From Mesorhizobium sp. M00.F.Ca.ET.216.01.1.1 (GTDB lineage: Bacteria; Pseudomonadota; Alphaproteobacteria; Rhizobiales; Rhizobiaceae): 64,000 bases of DNA. The stretch covers positions 62,001 through 126,000 of the forward strand of contig NZ_SADR02000005.1 of NCBI RefSeq assembly GCF_004010325.2, written 5' to 3'. A program made the translations under genes and the position numbers. Shown one piece after another: positions 18,308-26,610 of the stretch; positions within the stretch are counted from its first letter, which is position 1, and each line of letters begins with the position of its first letter. Below the pieces are notes generated by a model. That model had not been told where the DNA came from. It saw only the letters and a program-made list of their open reading frames with translations, and searched no databases.

Positions 18308-19228
18308 ATGGCGCGCCTGCTGCCGGGAACCCGTGCCCTGAGGACGCTGGAAGCGGCGGCCCGGCACCTCAATTTCACCCGCGCCGCCGACGAACTCGGC
18401 CTGACGCCGGCCGCCGTCAGCCACCAGATCAAGGAGATCGAGGAGCAGCTTGGGATCGTGCTATTCACTCGCACCAGCCGCACCATCCGGCTGACCGAGG
18501 CGGGTTCGGTGCTGTTCGAGGCCTCGACCGACGCGCTCGACCTACTTGGCCGGGCCGTCTCGCGGGCGCACAAGATGGCGCGTGGAACGGCGCTGCTGAA
18601 GGTGACCCTCGACGCCCAGTTCGCGACAAAATGGCTGATGCGGCGCGTCGATGATTTTCGCAAGCAGCGCCCGGGCATCGAGCTGCGCTTCGACATTGCC
18701 TCTGAATTGCGTGATTTCGACCTGGACGACGTCGATGTCGGCATCCGTTTCGGCGCGGGAAAGTATCCGGGCCTTTGCGCCCACCGGCTGTTCGACAACA
18801 TCATCATCCCGGTGTGCAGCCCCAGCCTGCTGGCTTCCGGTCCGCCGCTGCGCGAGCCACGCGATCTCTTCCATCACACGCTCGCCCATATCGAGTGGGA
18901 GCGACAAGGCGTGACGTGGCCGAATTGGCGGATGTGGATGGCGGCAGCCGGCGTCGACGATTTCGACGACAGCCGGACCATCGTGTTCGGCACCTCGACC
19001 GATGTCGTCCAGGCCGCGCTCGACGGCCATGTGGTGGCGCTCGCCGACTTCGCCATGGTGGCGAACGAGCTTTCCGAGGGCCGGTTGATCCGGCCGTTCG
19101 AGCTTGGCATCAAGGTCGCGCCGGAATTCGCCTACTTCCTGGTCTATCCCCAAAGTGCGGCGGACGATCCGCGCATCGTTGCCTTTCGCGAATGGCTTAT
19201 CGATGAAGTCGCAAAGACGCCGACTTGA
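18308..19228 (+). CDS. LysR-family transcriptional regulator (GcvA-like)
   Basis: This 306-aa regulator has an N-terminal winged helix (ALRTLEAAARHLNFTRAADE, then LTPAAVSHQIKEIEEQLG) and a periplasmic-binding-like effector domain (about residues 95-300). The pattern LPGTRALRTLEAAARHLNF and LRDFDLDDVDVGIRFGAG is typical of the GcvA/AmpR subgroup. Its target is not evident; the divergent DUF1127 gene is a candidate. Its 3' end overlaps the convergent DUF1761 gene by 32 bases. Confidence 0.92.
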   Translation: MARLLPGTRALRTLEAAARHLNFTRAADELGLTPAAVSHQIKEIEEQLGIVLFTRTSRTIRLTEAGSVLFEASTDALDLLGRAVSRAHKMARGTALLKVTLDAQFATKWLMRRVDDFRKQRPGIELRFDIASELRDFDLDDVDVGIRFGAGKYPGLCAHRLFDNIIIPVCSPSLLASGPPLREPRDLFHHTLAHIEWERQGVTWPNWRMWMAAAGVDDFDDSRTIVFGTSTDVVQAALDGHVVALADFAMVANELSEGRLIRPFELGIKVAPEFAYFLVYPQSAADDPRIVAFREWLIDEVAKTPT

Positions 19229-19658
19229 CCGCTGTGGCGGAGCGTCGGGCTGCGGGGGCTCCGAACCAGCCGATCACCGCGCCAATGATAAGCAGCACGC
19301 CAAGCCAGTGCCCACCGTCGATGAGCGTCAGGTCCCAGCGGAAGCCTTCGTAGCGGTGGTTGACGGAGAGCGTGGTGACGAGCCCCAGCCAAAGGACAGA
19401 GCCGAAGACAAGCCCGGCAACAGGGCTCGGTTCGCCGCCGGTCATTGCGCCGACGACCAGGGCCGTGACCAACGCCATGACGAGCTCGGCGACGAAGCTG
19501 ATGACGAATGGCAGCGGCGATCTCTTCATGGTCGCCGGATCAAGCTTGGCGGCCTTGAGCCACGGTCTGCCCAATGCCATGTACCAGGCGGCGCCGAACA
19601 ACCACGCCACCACGGCGGCAGCGATCACCGCCAGCCAGTTCACCGCTGAAAAATCCAT
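19197..19658 (-). CDS. DUF1761 membrane protein
   Basis: This 153-aa protein has four hydrophobic segments and the DUF1761 start NWLAVIAAAVVAWLFGAAWY, with the conserved Trp-Tyr. Function is unknown; it should lie in the inner membrane. Its last ten codons overlap the 3' end of the convergent LysR gene, so the final residues may be annotated differently elsewhere, but the frame is continuous and no nearer stop exists. Confidence 0.85.
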   Translation of the reverse strand: MDFSAVNWLAVIAAAVVAWLFGAAWYMALGRPWLKAAKLDPATMKRSPLPFVISFVAELVMALVTALVVGAMTGGEPSPVAGLVFGSVLWLGLVTTLSVNHRYEGFRWDLTLIDGGHWLGVLLIIGAVIGWFGAPAARRSATAVKSASLRLHR

Positions 19659-19697
19659 GAATTTCCCCTCCCGTATGACGCGCGATGGAACGCCTGT

Positions 19698-20366
19698 TCA
19701 GCCGCGCCGTAAAGCAAGGCGCCAGACGGTCGTGCGTTTGACCTCGGCGTCCTCGAGCGCCCGCGTCACCGGCACTTCGTAGACGGCAAGCGGTTCCAGC
19801 CCGGTCTTCGGCAGGTAGGAGCGGCCGGGGTCACCGACGAGAATGTCGGCGCCACGCGCCTTCAGCGCCGCGAACCATGGTATCAACTGGTCTGCCAGGG
19901 GCTTGTCGTAGAAGACGTCGCCGGCCAGGATGACTTCCCAGCCTGCATCGGTTCCGATGCAATTCGCGCCAAGGAATCTTGCTTCGACCTCGTTGGCTTT
20001 CGTGTTGAGAGCAATCACCGTCGTGCAGAACGGGTCGATGTCGGCGGCGGTCACCTCCGCCGCGCCGGCCTTCGCCGCGGCAATGGCGACAAGGCCGGAA
20101 CCGGAAGCGAAATCGAGCACGTGCTTGCCGCGCACTGTTGACGGATTGTCGATGATATAGCGGGCCAGGCCCTGGCCGCCGGCCCAGGCGAAGGCCCAGA
20201 AAGGCGGCGGCAGCCCGATTTCGGCCAGCTCGTCCTCGGTCCGCAGCCACAATTCATGCGCCTCGTCGGCGAGATGCAGGAGAATCTCCGGCACATGCGG
20301 TGGCGCCATCAGCGCCGTATTGTCGAGGATGAATTTCTTCGCGCTATTTGGTGTCAGCACCGTCAC
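19698..20366 (-). CDS. Class I SAM methyltransferase, ETF-beta lysine methyltransferase-like
   Basis: This 222-aa methyltransferase contains the SAM motif VLDFASGSGLVAIAAAKAGA with the acidic post-motif VTAADIDPF. The N-terminal HELWLRTEDELAEIGLPPPFWAFAWAGGQ is characteristic of the METTL20/ETF-beta lysine methyltransferase group, whose Agrobacterium member has, as I recall, been shown to methylate electron-transfer flavoprotein. The GTG start at 20366 overlaps the upstream EVE gene stop (GTGA), indicating translational coupling. It is the last gene of the tsaD operon. Confidence 0.82.
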   Translation of the reverse strand: MTVLTPNSAKKFILDNTALMAPPHVPEILLHLADEAHELWLRTEDELAEIGLPPPFWAFAWAGGQGLARYIIDNPSTVRGKHVLDFASGSGLVAIAAAKAGAAEVTAADIDPFCTTVIALNTKANEVEARFLGANCIGTDAGWEVILAGDVFYDKPLADQLIPWFAALKARGADILVGDPGRSYLPKTGLEPLAVYEVPVTRALEDAEVKRTTVWRLALRRG

Positions 20367-20788
20367 GGGGCGGGGGTGAGGCCGCCCATGCGGCAGACCT
20401 CTTGCCATTCGGCCGGTGTCACCGGCTGCACCGAAAGCCGCCCGAGCCGAACCAGGGCCATTTCGGCCAGCTTGGGGTTGGCCTTGACCTGTTCCAGCGT
20501 CACCGGTTTCGGCATGTCCCTGAAGGCGCGGATGTCGACGCATTCCCAACGCGGATCGTCGGTGGTCGTGTCCTGATGAGCAAGCGCGCAGACCTCGGCG
20601 ATGCCGACGACGTCGAGCCCTTCGTTGGAATGATAGAAGAAGCCGAGATCACCGATCTGCATCGCCTTCATGTTGTTGCGCGCTGCATAGTTGCGCACGC
20701 CGTCCCATTGCGTGCCGGCCTTGCCCTTCGCCTTCAGCGCTTCGAAGGAGAAGGTCGAGGGTTCGGATTTGAGCAGCCAGTAATTCAT
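20363..20788 (-). CDS. EVE domain protein
   Basis: This 141-aa protein consists of a single EVE (PUA-like) domain: MNYWLLKSEPSTFSFEAL, GVRNYAARNNMKAMQIGD and FYHSNEGLDVVGIAEV are diagnostic. The fold binds modified bases in DNA or RNA; the physiological ligand here is unknown. The start at 20788 has a GAGGAGAGAAG site upstream. It is encoded between YciI and the methyltransferase, within the tsaD operon. Confidence 0.9.
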   Translation of the reverse strand: MNYWLLKSEPSTFSFEALKAKGKAGTQWDGVRNYAARNNMKAMQIGDLGFFYHSNEGLDVVGIAEVCALAHQDTTTDDPRWECVDIRAFRDMPKPVTLEQVKANPKLAEMALVRLGRLSVQPVTPAEWQEVCRMGGLTPAP

Positions 20789-20816
20789 TCTTCTCTCCTC
20801 GTTGCGGCTTAAAGAT

Positions 20817-21113
20817 TTAACCAGCCGCCGGCTTGTTGAAGCTCCAGTTCCACTGCCGGATTTCGACACTCTCGAACAGCCCTGCCTTGGCATAGGGGTC
20901 AGTTGCCGACAGAGCTTTTGCCGCGGCCAGATCAGGCGCCTCGACGACGGCGAGGGTACCGTTCGGCTTGCCCTCGGCATCAAGAAAGGGACCGGCGAAA
21001 GCCAGCTTCTGCTCGCGGTTCAACCCTTCCAGAAAGGCGACATGGTCGGGCCGCGTATCGAGGCGCACCTGCAGGCTTCCCGGCTTGTCCTTGCAAATCA
21101 ACGCAAACAGCAT
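20817..21113 (-). CDS. YciI-like protein
   Basis: This 98-aa YciI protein begins MLFALICKDKPGSLQVRLDTRPDHVAFLE and keeps the conserved His (RPDHVAFL) and Asp (TDPYAKAGLFE) that form the putative active-site pair. It differs from the DGPF-type paralogue at 5699-6055. Placed 28 bases after gpsA and 28 bases before the EVE gene, it belongs to the tsaD operon. No reaction has been assigned to this class with certainty. Confidence 0.9.
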   Translation of the reverse strand: MLFALICKDKPGSLQVRLDTRPDHVAFLEGLNREQKLAFAGPFLDAEGKPNGTLAVVEAPDLAAAKALSATDPYAKAGLFESVEIRQWNWSFNKPAAG

Positions 21114-21141
21114 TTCTTTCCAGCTCCGGATTGTAGGGGAA

Positions 21142-22149
21142 CTATACGTCGGTTTCGGTCTTCAGCGGCCGTGTCATCAGCGCCGTTACAGCTTGGCTGA
21201 TGGTGATGGTGCCGTCCAGTATGGCGGCGACGGCGGTGATGATCGGCGCCTCGATCAGGCGTTCGGCTGCGATACGAGCGGCGATCGCCGCCGTCGGCAC
21301 GCCTTCGGCCAGCGGCAGCCCGGCAAGCGGCTTGCCTTGACCTAGCGCCAGCCCGTAAGCGAAATTGCGCGACTGGGCGGACGAGCAGGTCAGCAACAGG
21401 TCGCCGAGGCCGGAAAGCCCCATCAGCGTCTCCGGCTTGGCGCCGAAGGCGGCGCCGATGCGGCGCAGTTCGACGAAGCCGCGTGTCACCATGGCAGCCT
21501 GGGCGCTGGCACCGAGTCCGGCACCGGTGACCGCGCCGGCGGCGATGGCAAAGACGTTCTTCAACGCGCCGCCGATCTCAACGCCGATCAAATCGTCGCT
21601 CGAATAGCAGCGCAGGTTCTCAGCCGAAAAGCGGGCGGCAAGGTCCGCCGCCAGGACCTCGTCACGGGCGGCAACCACAACCGCCGTCGGCAGGCCACGG
21701 GCCACGTCGGTAGCGAAGCTCGGGCCGGACAGGGCAGCGATCGGATTTCCGGGCAGGACCTCCTCGACGATCGCCGACAGGAGCGCGCCGGTGTCGCGCT
21801 CGATGCCTTTGGCGCAGAGAACCAGCGGGATGGCTTTCGGCACATGATCTTTTGCAACCGTCAGCATGGCGCGCAGCGACTGCGCCGGCGTCGCCGCCAG
21901 CACGCAGTCGGCATCATCGAGCGCTGCCTCGATGTCGGTCGTCGCCACGATGCCGGCCTGGAGCGCGATGCCCGGCAGATAGCGCGGATTTTCGCCACGG
22001 TCGATCGCGGCGACGGTCTCCGGGTCGCGCGCATAGAGGCGGACGAAATGGCCGGCGCGCAGCATGGCCAGAGCCAGCGCCGTGCCCCAGGCGCCGCCGC
22101 CGAGCACGGCGACCCGCCAGCCGCTCATGGGTTTGTTCGAGCCGGTCAT
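21142..22149 (-). CDS. gpsA: Glycerol-3-phosphate dehydrogenase (NAD(P)+)
   Basis: This enzyme reduces dihydroxyacetone phosphate to sn-glycerol-3-phosphate for phospholipid synthesis. The 335-aa protein has the Rossmann motif [18 protein letters not shown], the signature [11 protein letters not shown] with [20 protein letters not shown], and the catalytic Lys region [13 protein letters not shown]. Its ATG at 22149 overlaps the tsaD stop by four bases (ATGA), so translation is coupled. It is a normal-length, essential housekeeping enzyme. Confidence 0.96.
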   Translation of the reverse strand: MTGSNKPMSGWRVAVLGGGAWGTALALAMLRAGHFVRLYARDPETVAAIDRGENPRYLPGIALQAGIVATTDIEAALDDADCVLAATPAQSLRAMLTVAKDHVPKAIPLVLCAKGIERDTGALLSAIVEEVLPGNPIAALSGPSFATDVARGLPTAVVVAARDEVLAADLAARFSAENLRCYSSDDLIGVEIGGALKNVFAIAAGAVTGAGLGASAQAAMVTRGFVELRRIGAAFGAKPETLMGLSGLGDLLLTCSSAQSRNFAYGLALGQGKPLAGLPLAEGVPTAAIAARIAAERLIEAPIITAVAAILDGTITISQAVTALMTRPLKTETDV

Positions 22150-23234
22150 GCCTTGGCACCGCGCCGGCCCGAGCCGACCATCGGGGCAGAAATGCTGTCC
22201 AGCGGCCAGCGCGAACGTGGCACGAAATCGGCTGCGTTTTCTTGCGCGATGCCGGCTCGCAGCCGTTCGATGCCGGCCCAGGCGATCATCGCGGCATTGT
22301 CGGTGCAGAGGTTCAGCGGCGGCGCGATGAAGGCGAAGCCGGCTTGATCGCACAGGGTTTCGAGCGTCGCCTTGATCGTGCGGTTGGCGGCGACGCCGCC
22401 GGCGGCGACCAGAGCCGGATTTTTCGTGTTGGGAAACGCCTCGCGAAAACGCGTCAGCGCTCTCGAAACGCGATCGCCCAGCGCATCCGCCACCGCCGCC
22501 TGAAACGAGGCGCAGATGTCGGCGACATCCTGGTCGCTCAACGGTGCAATCGCTGTCGCCGCCTGGCGCACGGCGGTCTTGAGACCGGAAAAGGAAAAAT
22601 CGGGCTGCACTGAGCCCTTCATCGGGCGCGGGAAGGCAAAACGCGTCGCGTAGCCGGTTGCCGCCGCCTTCTCGACATTGGGTCCGCCGGGATAGGGCAG
22701 GCCGAGCATTTTGGCGGTCTTGTCGAAGGCTTCGCCGAGCGCATCGTCGATGGTCGTGGCCCAGCGCTGGTAGTCGCCGACGCCGCGCACGGCGACGATC
22801 TGCGTGTGGCCGCCGGAAACCAGCAGCAGCAGGTAAGGGAAATCGAGCCCGTCGGTCAGCCTTGCCGTCAGCGCGTGGCCTTCGAGGTGGTTGACGGCGA
22901 TCAGCGGCTTGTTCGCCGCCGCGGCGATCGCCTTCGCCGTCATCAGCCCGACGATCAGCCCGCCGACAAGGCCGGGGCCAGCGGTCGCGGCAACCGCGTC
23001 GATGTCGGCGAGATCGACGCCCGAATCGGCAAGCGCTGCCTCGATGATGCCGTCCAGCGCCTCGACATGGGCGCGCGCGGCGATCTCCGGTACGACGCCG
23101 CCAAAGGCGGCATGCTCCTCGATCTGGCTGAGCACGATGTTAGACAGGATTTTGGGCGAAGACTTGCCATCAAGCGTCACCACGCTGGCGGCGGTCTCGT
23201 CGCAACTCGTCTCAATGCCCAGAACGCGGATCAA
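22146..23234 (-). CDS. tsaD: tRNA N6-adenosine threonylcarbamoyltransferase
   Basis: TsaD transfers the threonylcarbamoyl group to A37 of ANN-decoding tRNAs. The 362-aa protein starts [19 protein letters not shown] and has the iron-binding pair in [14 protein letters not shown], the ATP-site [16 protein letters not shown] and the C-terminal [13 protein letters not shown]. It is the first gene of a leftward operon (tsaD-gpsA-YciI-EVE-methyltransferase) and is divergent from hemC across 143 bases, an arrangement common in Alphaproteobacteria. Confidence 0.96.
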   Translation of the reverse strand: MIRVLGIETSCDETAASVVTLDGKSSPKILSNIVLSQIEEHAAFGGVVPEIAARAHVEALDGIIEAALADSGVDLADIDAVAATAGPGLVGGLIVGLMTAKAIAAAANKPLIAVNHLEGHALTARLTDGLDFPYLLLLVSGGHTQIVAVRGVGDYQRWATTIDDALGEAFDKTAKMLGLPYPGGPNVEKAAATGYATRFAFPRPMKGSVQPDFSFSGLKTAVRQAATAIAPLSDQDVADICASFQAAVADALGDRVSRALTRFREAFPNTKNPALVAAGGVAANRTIKATLETLCDQAGFAFIAPPLNLCTDNAAMIAWAGIERLRAGIAQENAADFVPRSRWPLDSISAPMVGSGRRGAKA

Positions 23235-23377
23235 TTGGTCGCTGTCCCTAGAGATTGTACAACAGGGCTTTCCCCGCTAGGAGAAAAGTCCGGCAAGGCC
23301 GGTGTCCCGATGTCGAAATCAAGCAAACTTCGAAATCGCGACATCAGTCTGCCGGGGGTTATCACGGACCGCGCGCC

Positions 23378-24304
23378 ATGCAAACAACCTTGAAAATCGG
23401 AACACGCGGCAGCCCGCTGGCGTTGGCGCAAGCGCATGAGACGCAGGCGCGGCTGATGGCGGCGCACGGCATGCCGGAGCAGGCGTTCGAAGTGGTTGTC
23501 ATCTCGACCAGCGGCGACCGCATCCAGGATCGGCCGCTGTCGGAGGCCGGCGGCAAGGGCCTGTTCACCAAGGAGATCGAGGAAGCGCTGCTGGCGCGCC
23601 GCATCGACATTGCCGTGCATTCGTCGAAGGATATGCCGACGGTGTTGCCCGACGGGCTGGAATTGTCCGCCTTCCTGCCGCGCGAGGATGCGCGCGACGC
23701 CTTTGTCGGCAAGGCGGCGAAAAAGATTGGCGATTTACCGCAAGGCGCCAAAGTCGGCTCGTCGTCGCTCAGGCGCCAGGCGCTGATCCGGCGCATGCGG
23801 CCCGATATCGACGTGGTGATGTTTCGCGGCAATGTGCAGACGCGGCTGCGCAAGCTCGACGAGGGTATCGCTGACGGCACCATCCTCGCTTTTGCCGGGC
23901 TGAAGCGGCTCGGGCTTGAACACGTCGTCACCAACCTGATGCCGCTCGATGTCTTTCCGCCGGCGCCGGGGCAAGGCGCGATCTGCATCGAAAGCCGCAT
24001 CGGCGATCGCGATGTGGAACGCATGCTGACGGCGATCCATGATTTGCCGACCGGGCAGGCGCTGGCCTGCGAACGTGCCTTCCTGGGCGCCCTCGACGGG
24101 TCCTGCCGCACACCGATCGCCGGCCATGCGACGATCGCCAACGAAACGGTGTTCTTCGCCGGGCTGATCATCTCGCCGGACGGCAGGCAATCGCATGAGG
24201 TCAAGCTGCAAGGACCGGCGCCGGAGGCCGCCCGCATCGGCGAGGAAGCCGCCAGGATGGTGCGGGCCAAGGCCGGCAAAAAATTCTTCGACGGCTGGGT
24301 CTGA
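23378..24304 (+). CDS. hemC: Porphobilinogen deaminase (hydroxymethylbilane synthase)
   Basis: HemC polymerises four porphobilinogen units into hydroxymethylbilane in haem and cobalamin synthesis. The 308-aa protein begins [20 protein letters not shown], has the catalytic Asp in [11 protein letters not shown], Arg-rich cofactor-binding [17 protein letters not shown], and Cys243 in [14 protein letters not shown], which anchors the dipyrromethane cofactor. ATG 23378 is chosen because the conserved domain starts there; upstream frame is unrelated. hemD follows one base after the stop. Confidence 0.96.
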   Translation: MQTTLKIGTRGSPLALAQAHETQARLMAAHGMPEQAFEVVVISTSGDRIQDRPLSEAGGKGLFTKEIEEALLARRIDIAVHSSKDMPTVLPDGLELSAFLPREDARDAFVGKAAKKIGDLPQGAKVGSSSLRRQALIRRMRPDIDVVMFRGNVQTRLRKLDEGIADGTILAFAGLKRLGLEHVVTNLMPLDVFPPAPGQGAICIESRIGDRDVERMLTAIHDLPTGQALACERAFLGALDGSCRTPIAGHATIANETVFFAGLIISPDGRQSHEVKLQGPAPEAARIGEEAARMVRAKAGKKFFDGWV

Positions 24305-24305
24305 C

Positions 24306-25022
24306 ATGGCCCGTGTCCTGGTGACGAGGCCGCAACCGGGCGCCTCGCGCACAGCACAACGACTGCGAGACAAGGATTTTCAGCCGATCCTGCTACCGTT
24401 GACGGAAACGGTTGCCTTGCCGGTCGATGCCGGTGTGGTCGCCGGCAATGCCTTGGCCGTTGCCGTCACCAGCGCCAATGGCGTGCGCCATGCACCGAAA
24501 GAGCTCATCGCGGCGCTCGCCGCCTTGCCCTGTCATGCCGTCGGCAAAAGGACTGCGGAAACGGCCCGCGCGGCAGGTTTTTTGTTCGTCAGCGAAGGCG
24601 CGGGCGATGCCGAGGCGCTGGCTGAAGCGATTGCCGGCGGTTTTGCGGGACAGCCGATCGTCTATCTGTGCGGGCGCGTGCGGTTTCCGGCATTCGAGGA
24701 GCGGCTGCAGGCTGCTGGCGTCCGGGTCCGCGCCATCGAGACCTACGACACCGTCGCGCTGGACTATTCCGACGAGGCAATTGTTGCGCGCCTGTCCGGC
24801 CAGCCGGTCGAGGCGGTGTTGCTCTATTCGGCCAAGGCAGCCGTAGCGATGCAGGCCCTGACAAGGCGACCGGCGCTGCGTGCTCTCTTTGAAAAGACGC
24901 AGTTTTTCGCCTTGTCCGGACGTATCGCCGCAGCCTTGGACGATATCTCTAGCGAAGAAATCAGCATTGCGCCGGAGGCCAGCGAGGAAGCGCTTCTGGA
25001 GCTTTTGCAGGCGCCGCGCTGA
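24306..25022 (+). CDS. hemD: Uroporphyrinogen-III synthase
   Basis: HemD cyclises hydroxymethylbilane to uroporphyrinogen III. Sequence conservation in this family is low, but the start MARVLVTRPQPGASRTAQRL, the central AVTSANGVRH and the PIVYLCGRVRFPAFEERL match the two-lobed fold, and its place directly after hemC supports the call. It is 238 aa, normal length. The ATG at 24306 lies one base after the hemC stop. Confidence 0.92.
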   Translation: MARVLVTRPQPGASRTAQRLRDKDFQPILLPLTETVALPVDAGVVAGNALAVAVTSANGVRHAPKELIAALAALPCHAVGKRTAETARAAGFLFVSEGAGDAEALAEAIAGGFAGQPIVYLCGRVRFPAFEERLQAAGVRVRAIETYDTVALDYSDEAIVARLSGQPVEAVLLYSAKAAVAMQALTRRPALRALFEKTQFFALSGRIAAALDDISSEEISIAPEASEEALLELLQAPR

Positions 25023-25112
25023 CCCCGTGTCATCACGCCGCCCCTTTTCACCGCTTGGTGATGTGCTAGACCCTTTCCAACCATCCCGAGCCAAATTTTG
25101 CGGAGCCCAAGC

Positions 25113-26600
25113 ATGGTCAAGACGCCGAAGATGCGACATTCGAAAAGCCGTCGCGAGCCGGTGACCATCGAGCTCGAACCCGGTGCCGTCGCGCGCGTCG
25201 CCGAGGAGGACGCCGCCAAGGCCCAGACCGACGAGGCCCAAACCAACGACGCGAAGACCGACGAGGCGAAGGCGGAGGAAACAGCCCCGCAGCCGCAGGC
25301 TCCAGAAGAGCCGGTGCACGCCGACCAGACCGATCTCGAGCCGTGGGAACACGCTGACGCCGCCGCGCAGGCGGGGACGGAAGATGCCGGTATCAAAGGC
25401 TCCGAGGAACCGGAATCCCACTATCCGGCCGGCTCGGACGCGCCGCCAAGCCGCGCCAAGGCCTTCGACTACAATTTCGAGAATGCATCCAGCAAGGCCA
25501 GCGGGCCGGAAGAGGCGCCGAAAACAGCCGAAATGGGGGATGAATACATGGCTACGGAGCCGAAGCGGGGCGGCATCAACAGTATCGCCGCCGGCATCAT
25601 CGGCGGGGTGATCGCCCTGGTCGGCGCTGGAGGGCTGCAGTTTGCCGGCCTGCTCGGCGCGCCGAGTCCGGGTGCAGAGACTGCGTCACTTGACGGCGTC
25701 AAAGGCGAAATCGCCTCGCTGAAGACCGAGATCGCCGGGCTGGCCGGCGGCAACAGCACGGCATCGGCCAAGGTGGATGGGCTGTCGTCGGCGCTGGATC
25801 AGGTCAAGGCTGATATAGCGGCGCTGAAATCGCCGGCCGAGCAGGGCGGCGCGGGCGACAATGCCGACCTTGCCGCGCTCGGCGACCGGGTCAAGCAGAT
25901 CGAGACGGCGGTCGCCGCACTCGGCAAGGCCGGCAACATGGCTCCGGTCGATCTCGGTCCGCTCAACGAGAAGCTGGCCGGGCTCGACGCGGCGGTGAAA
26001 GCCGCCGGCGAGACGACAAATGCGCAGCAAGGCCGGCTTGCGGCGCTGGAGCAATCGGTGTCGCAGCTTTCCGCCAAGGTCGAAGCGCAGGCGTCGCAGC
26101 CGAAGATCGCGCTTTCCATCGCCGCGTCGGCGCTGAAGGCAGCGCTCGACCGCGGTGCGCCGTTTTCGGCCGAGCTCGAAACGTTTGCAGCGATTTCGCC
26201 GGACGCGCCGGAGATCGCGACCTTGCGCAGCTATGCCGGGAAAGGCGTTCCGACCCGCGCCCAGATCGCCGCCGAAGCGGGCGATGCGGCCAATGCCATG
26301 GTTGCTGCCGCGACGCCCGCCGACCAGAATGCCGGCTTCCTCCAAAATCTGCTGTCGAGCGCCGAATCACTGGTCAAGGTCAGGCCGATCGGCGCCGTCG
26401 AAGGTCGTGGCGTGCCGGAAACGGTCGCGCGCATGGAGGTGGCGGTCAACCAGGGCGACTATGCCAAGGCGCTTAGCGAATACGGAACCTTGCCCGAAGC
26501 GGTGAAGGCTGCCGGTGTCGGCTTTGCCGGCAAACTGAAGGCGCGGATGGAGGCCGAGACGCAGATCGATTCGCTGATTGCCGGCGCGATGAAGGCGTGA
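25113..26600 (+). CDS. Mic60/mitofilin-like membrane protein (COG4223)
   Basis: This 495-aa protein has an acidic N-terminal region rich in Ala/Glu (about residues 20-145), one transmembrane segment (INSIAAGIIGGVIALVGAGG, about 155-175), a long predicted coiled coil (about 190-330, repeated LxxxVxxLxxE patterns), and a C-terminal helical domain (about 340-495) resembling the mitofilin signature region. It is the alphaproteobacterial counterpart of mitochondrial Mic60, which shapes cristae junctions. The gene lies between hemD and hemY-like, the recurrent location for bacterial Mic60. The start at 25113 has a GGAG site. Confidence 0.85.
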   Translation: MVKTPKMRHSKSRREPVTIELEPGAVARVAEEDAAKAQTDEAQTNDAKTDEAKAEETAPQPQAPEEPVHADQTDLEPWEHADAAAQAGTEDAGIKGSEEPESHYPAGSDAPPSRAKAFDYNFENASSKASGPEEAPKTAEMGDEYMATEPKRGGINSIAAGIIGGVIALVGAGGLQFAGLLGAPSPGAETASLDGVKGEIASLKTEIAGLAGGNSTASAKVDGLSSALDQVKADIAALKSPAEQGGAGDNADLAALGDRVKQIETAVAALGKAGNMAPVDLGPLNEKLAGLDAAVKAAGETTNAQQGRLAALEQSVSQLSAKVEAQASQPKIALSIAASALKAALDRGAPFSAELETFAAISPDAPEIATLRSYAGKGVPTRAQIAAEAGDAANAMVAAATPADQNAGFLQNLLSSAESLVKVRPIGAVEGRGVPETVARMEVAVNQGDYAKALSEYGTLPEAVKAAGVGFAGKLKARMEAETQIDSLIAGAMKA

Positions 26601-26610
26601 GGAAAAACCG

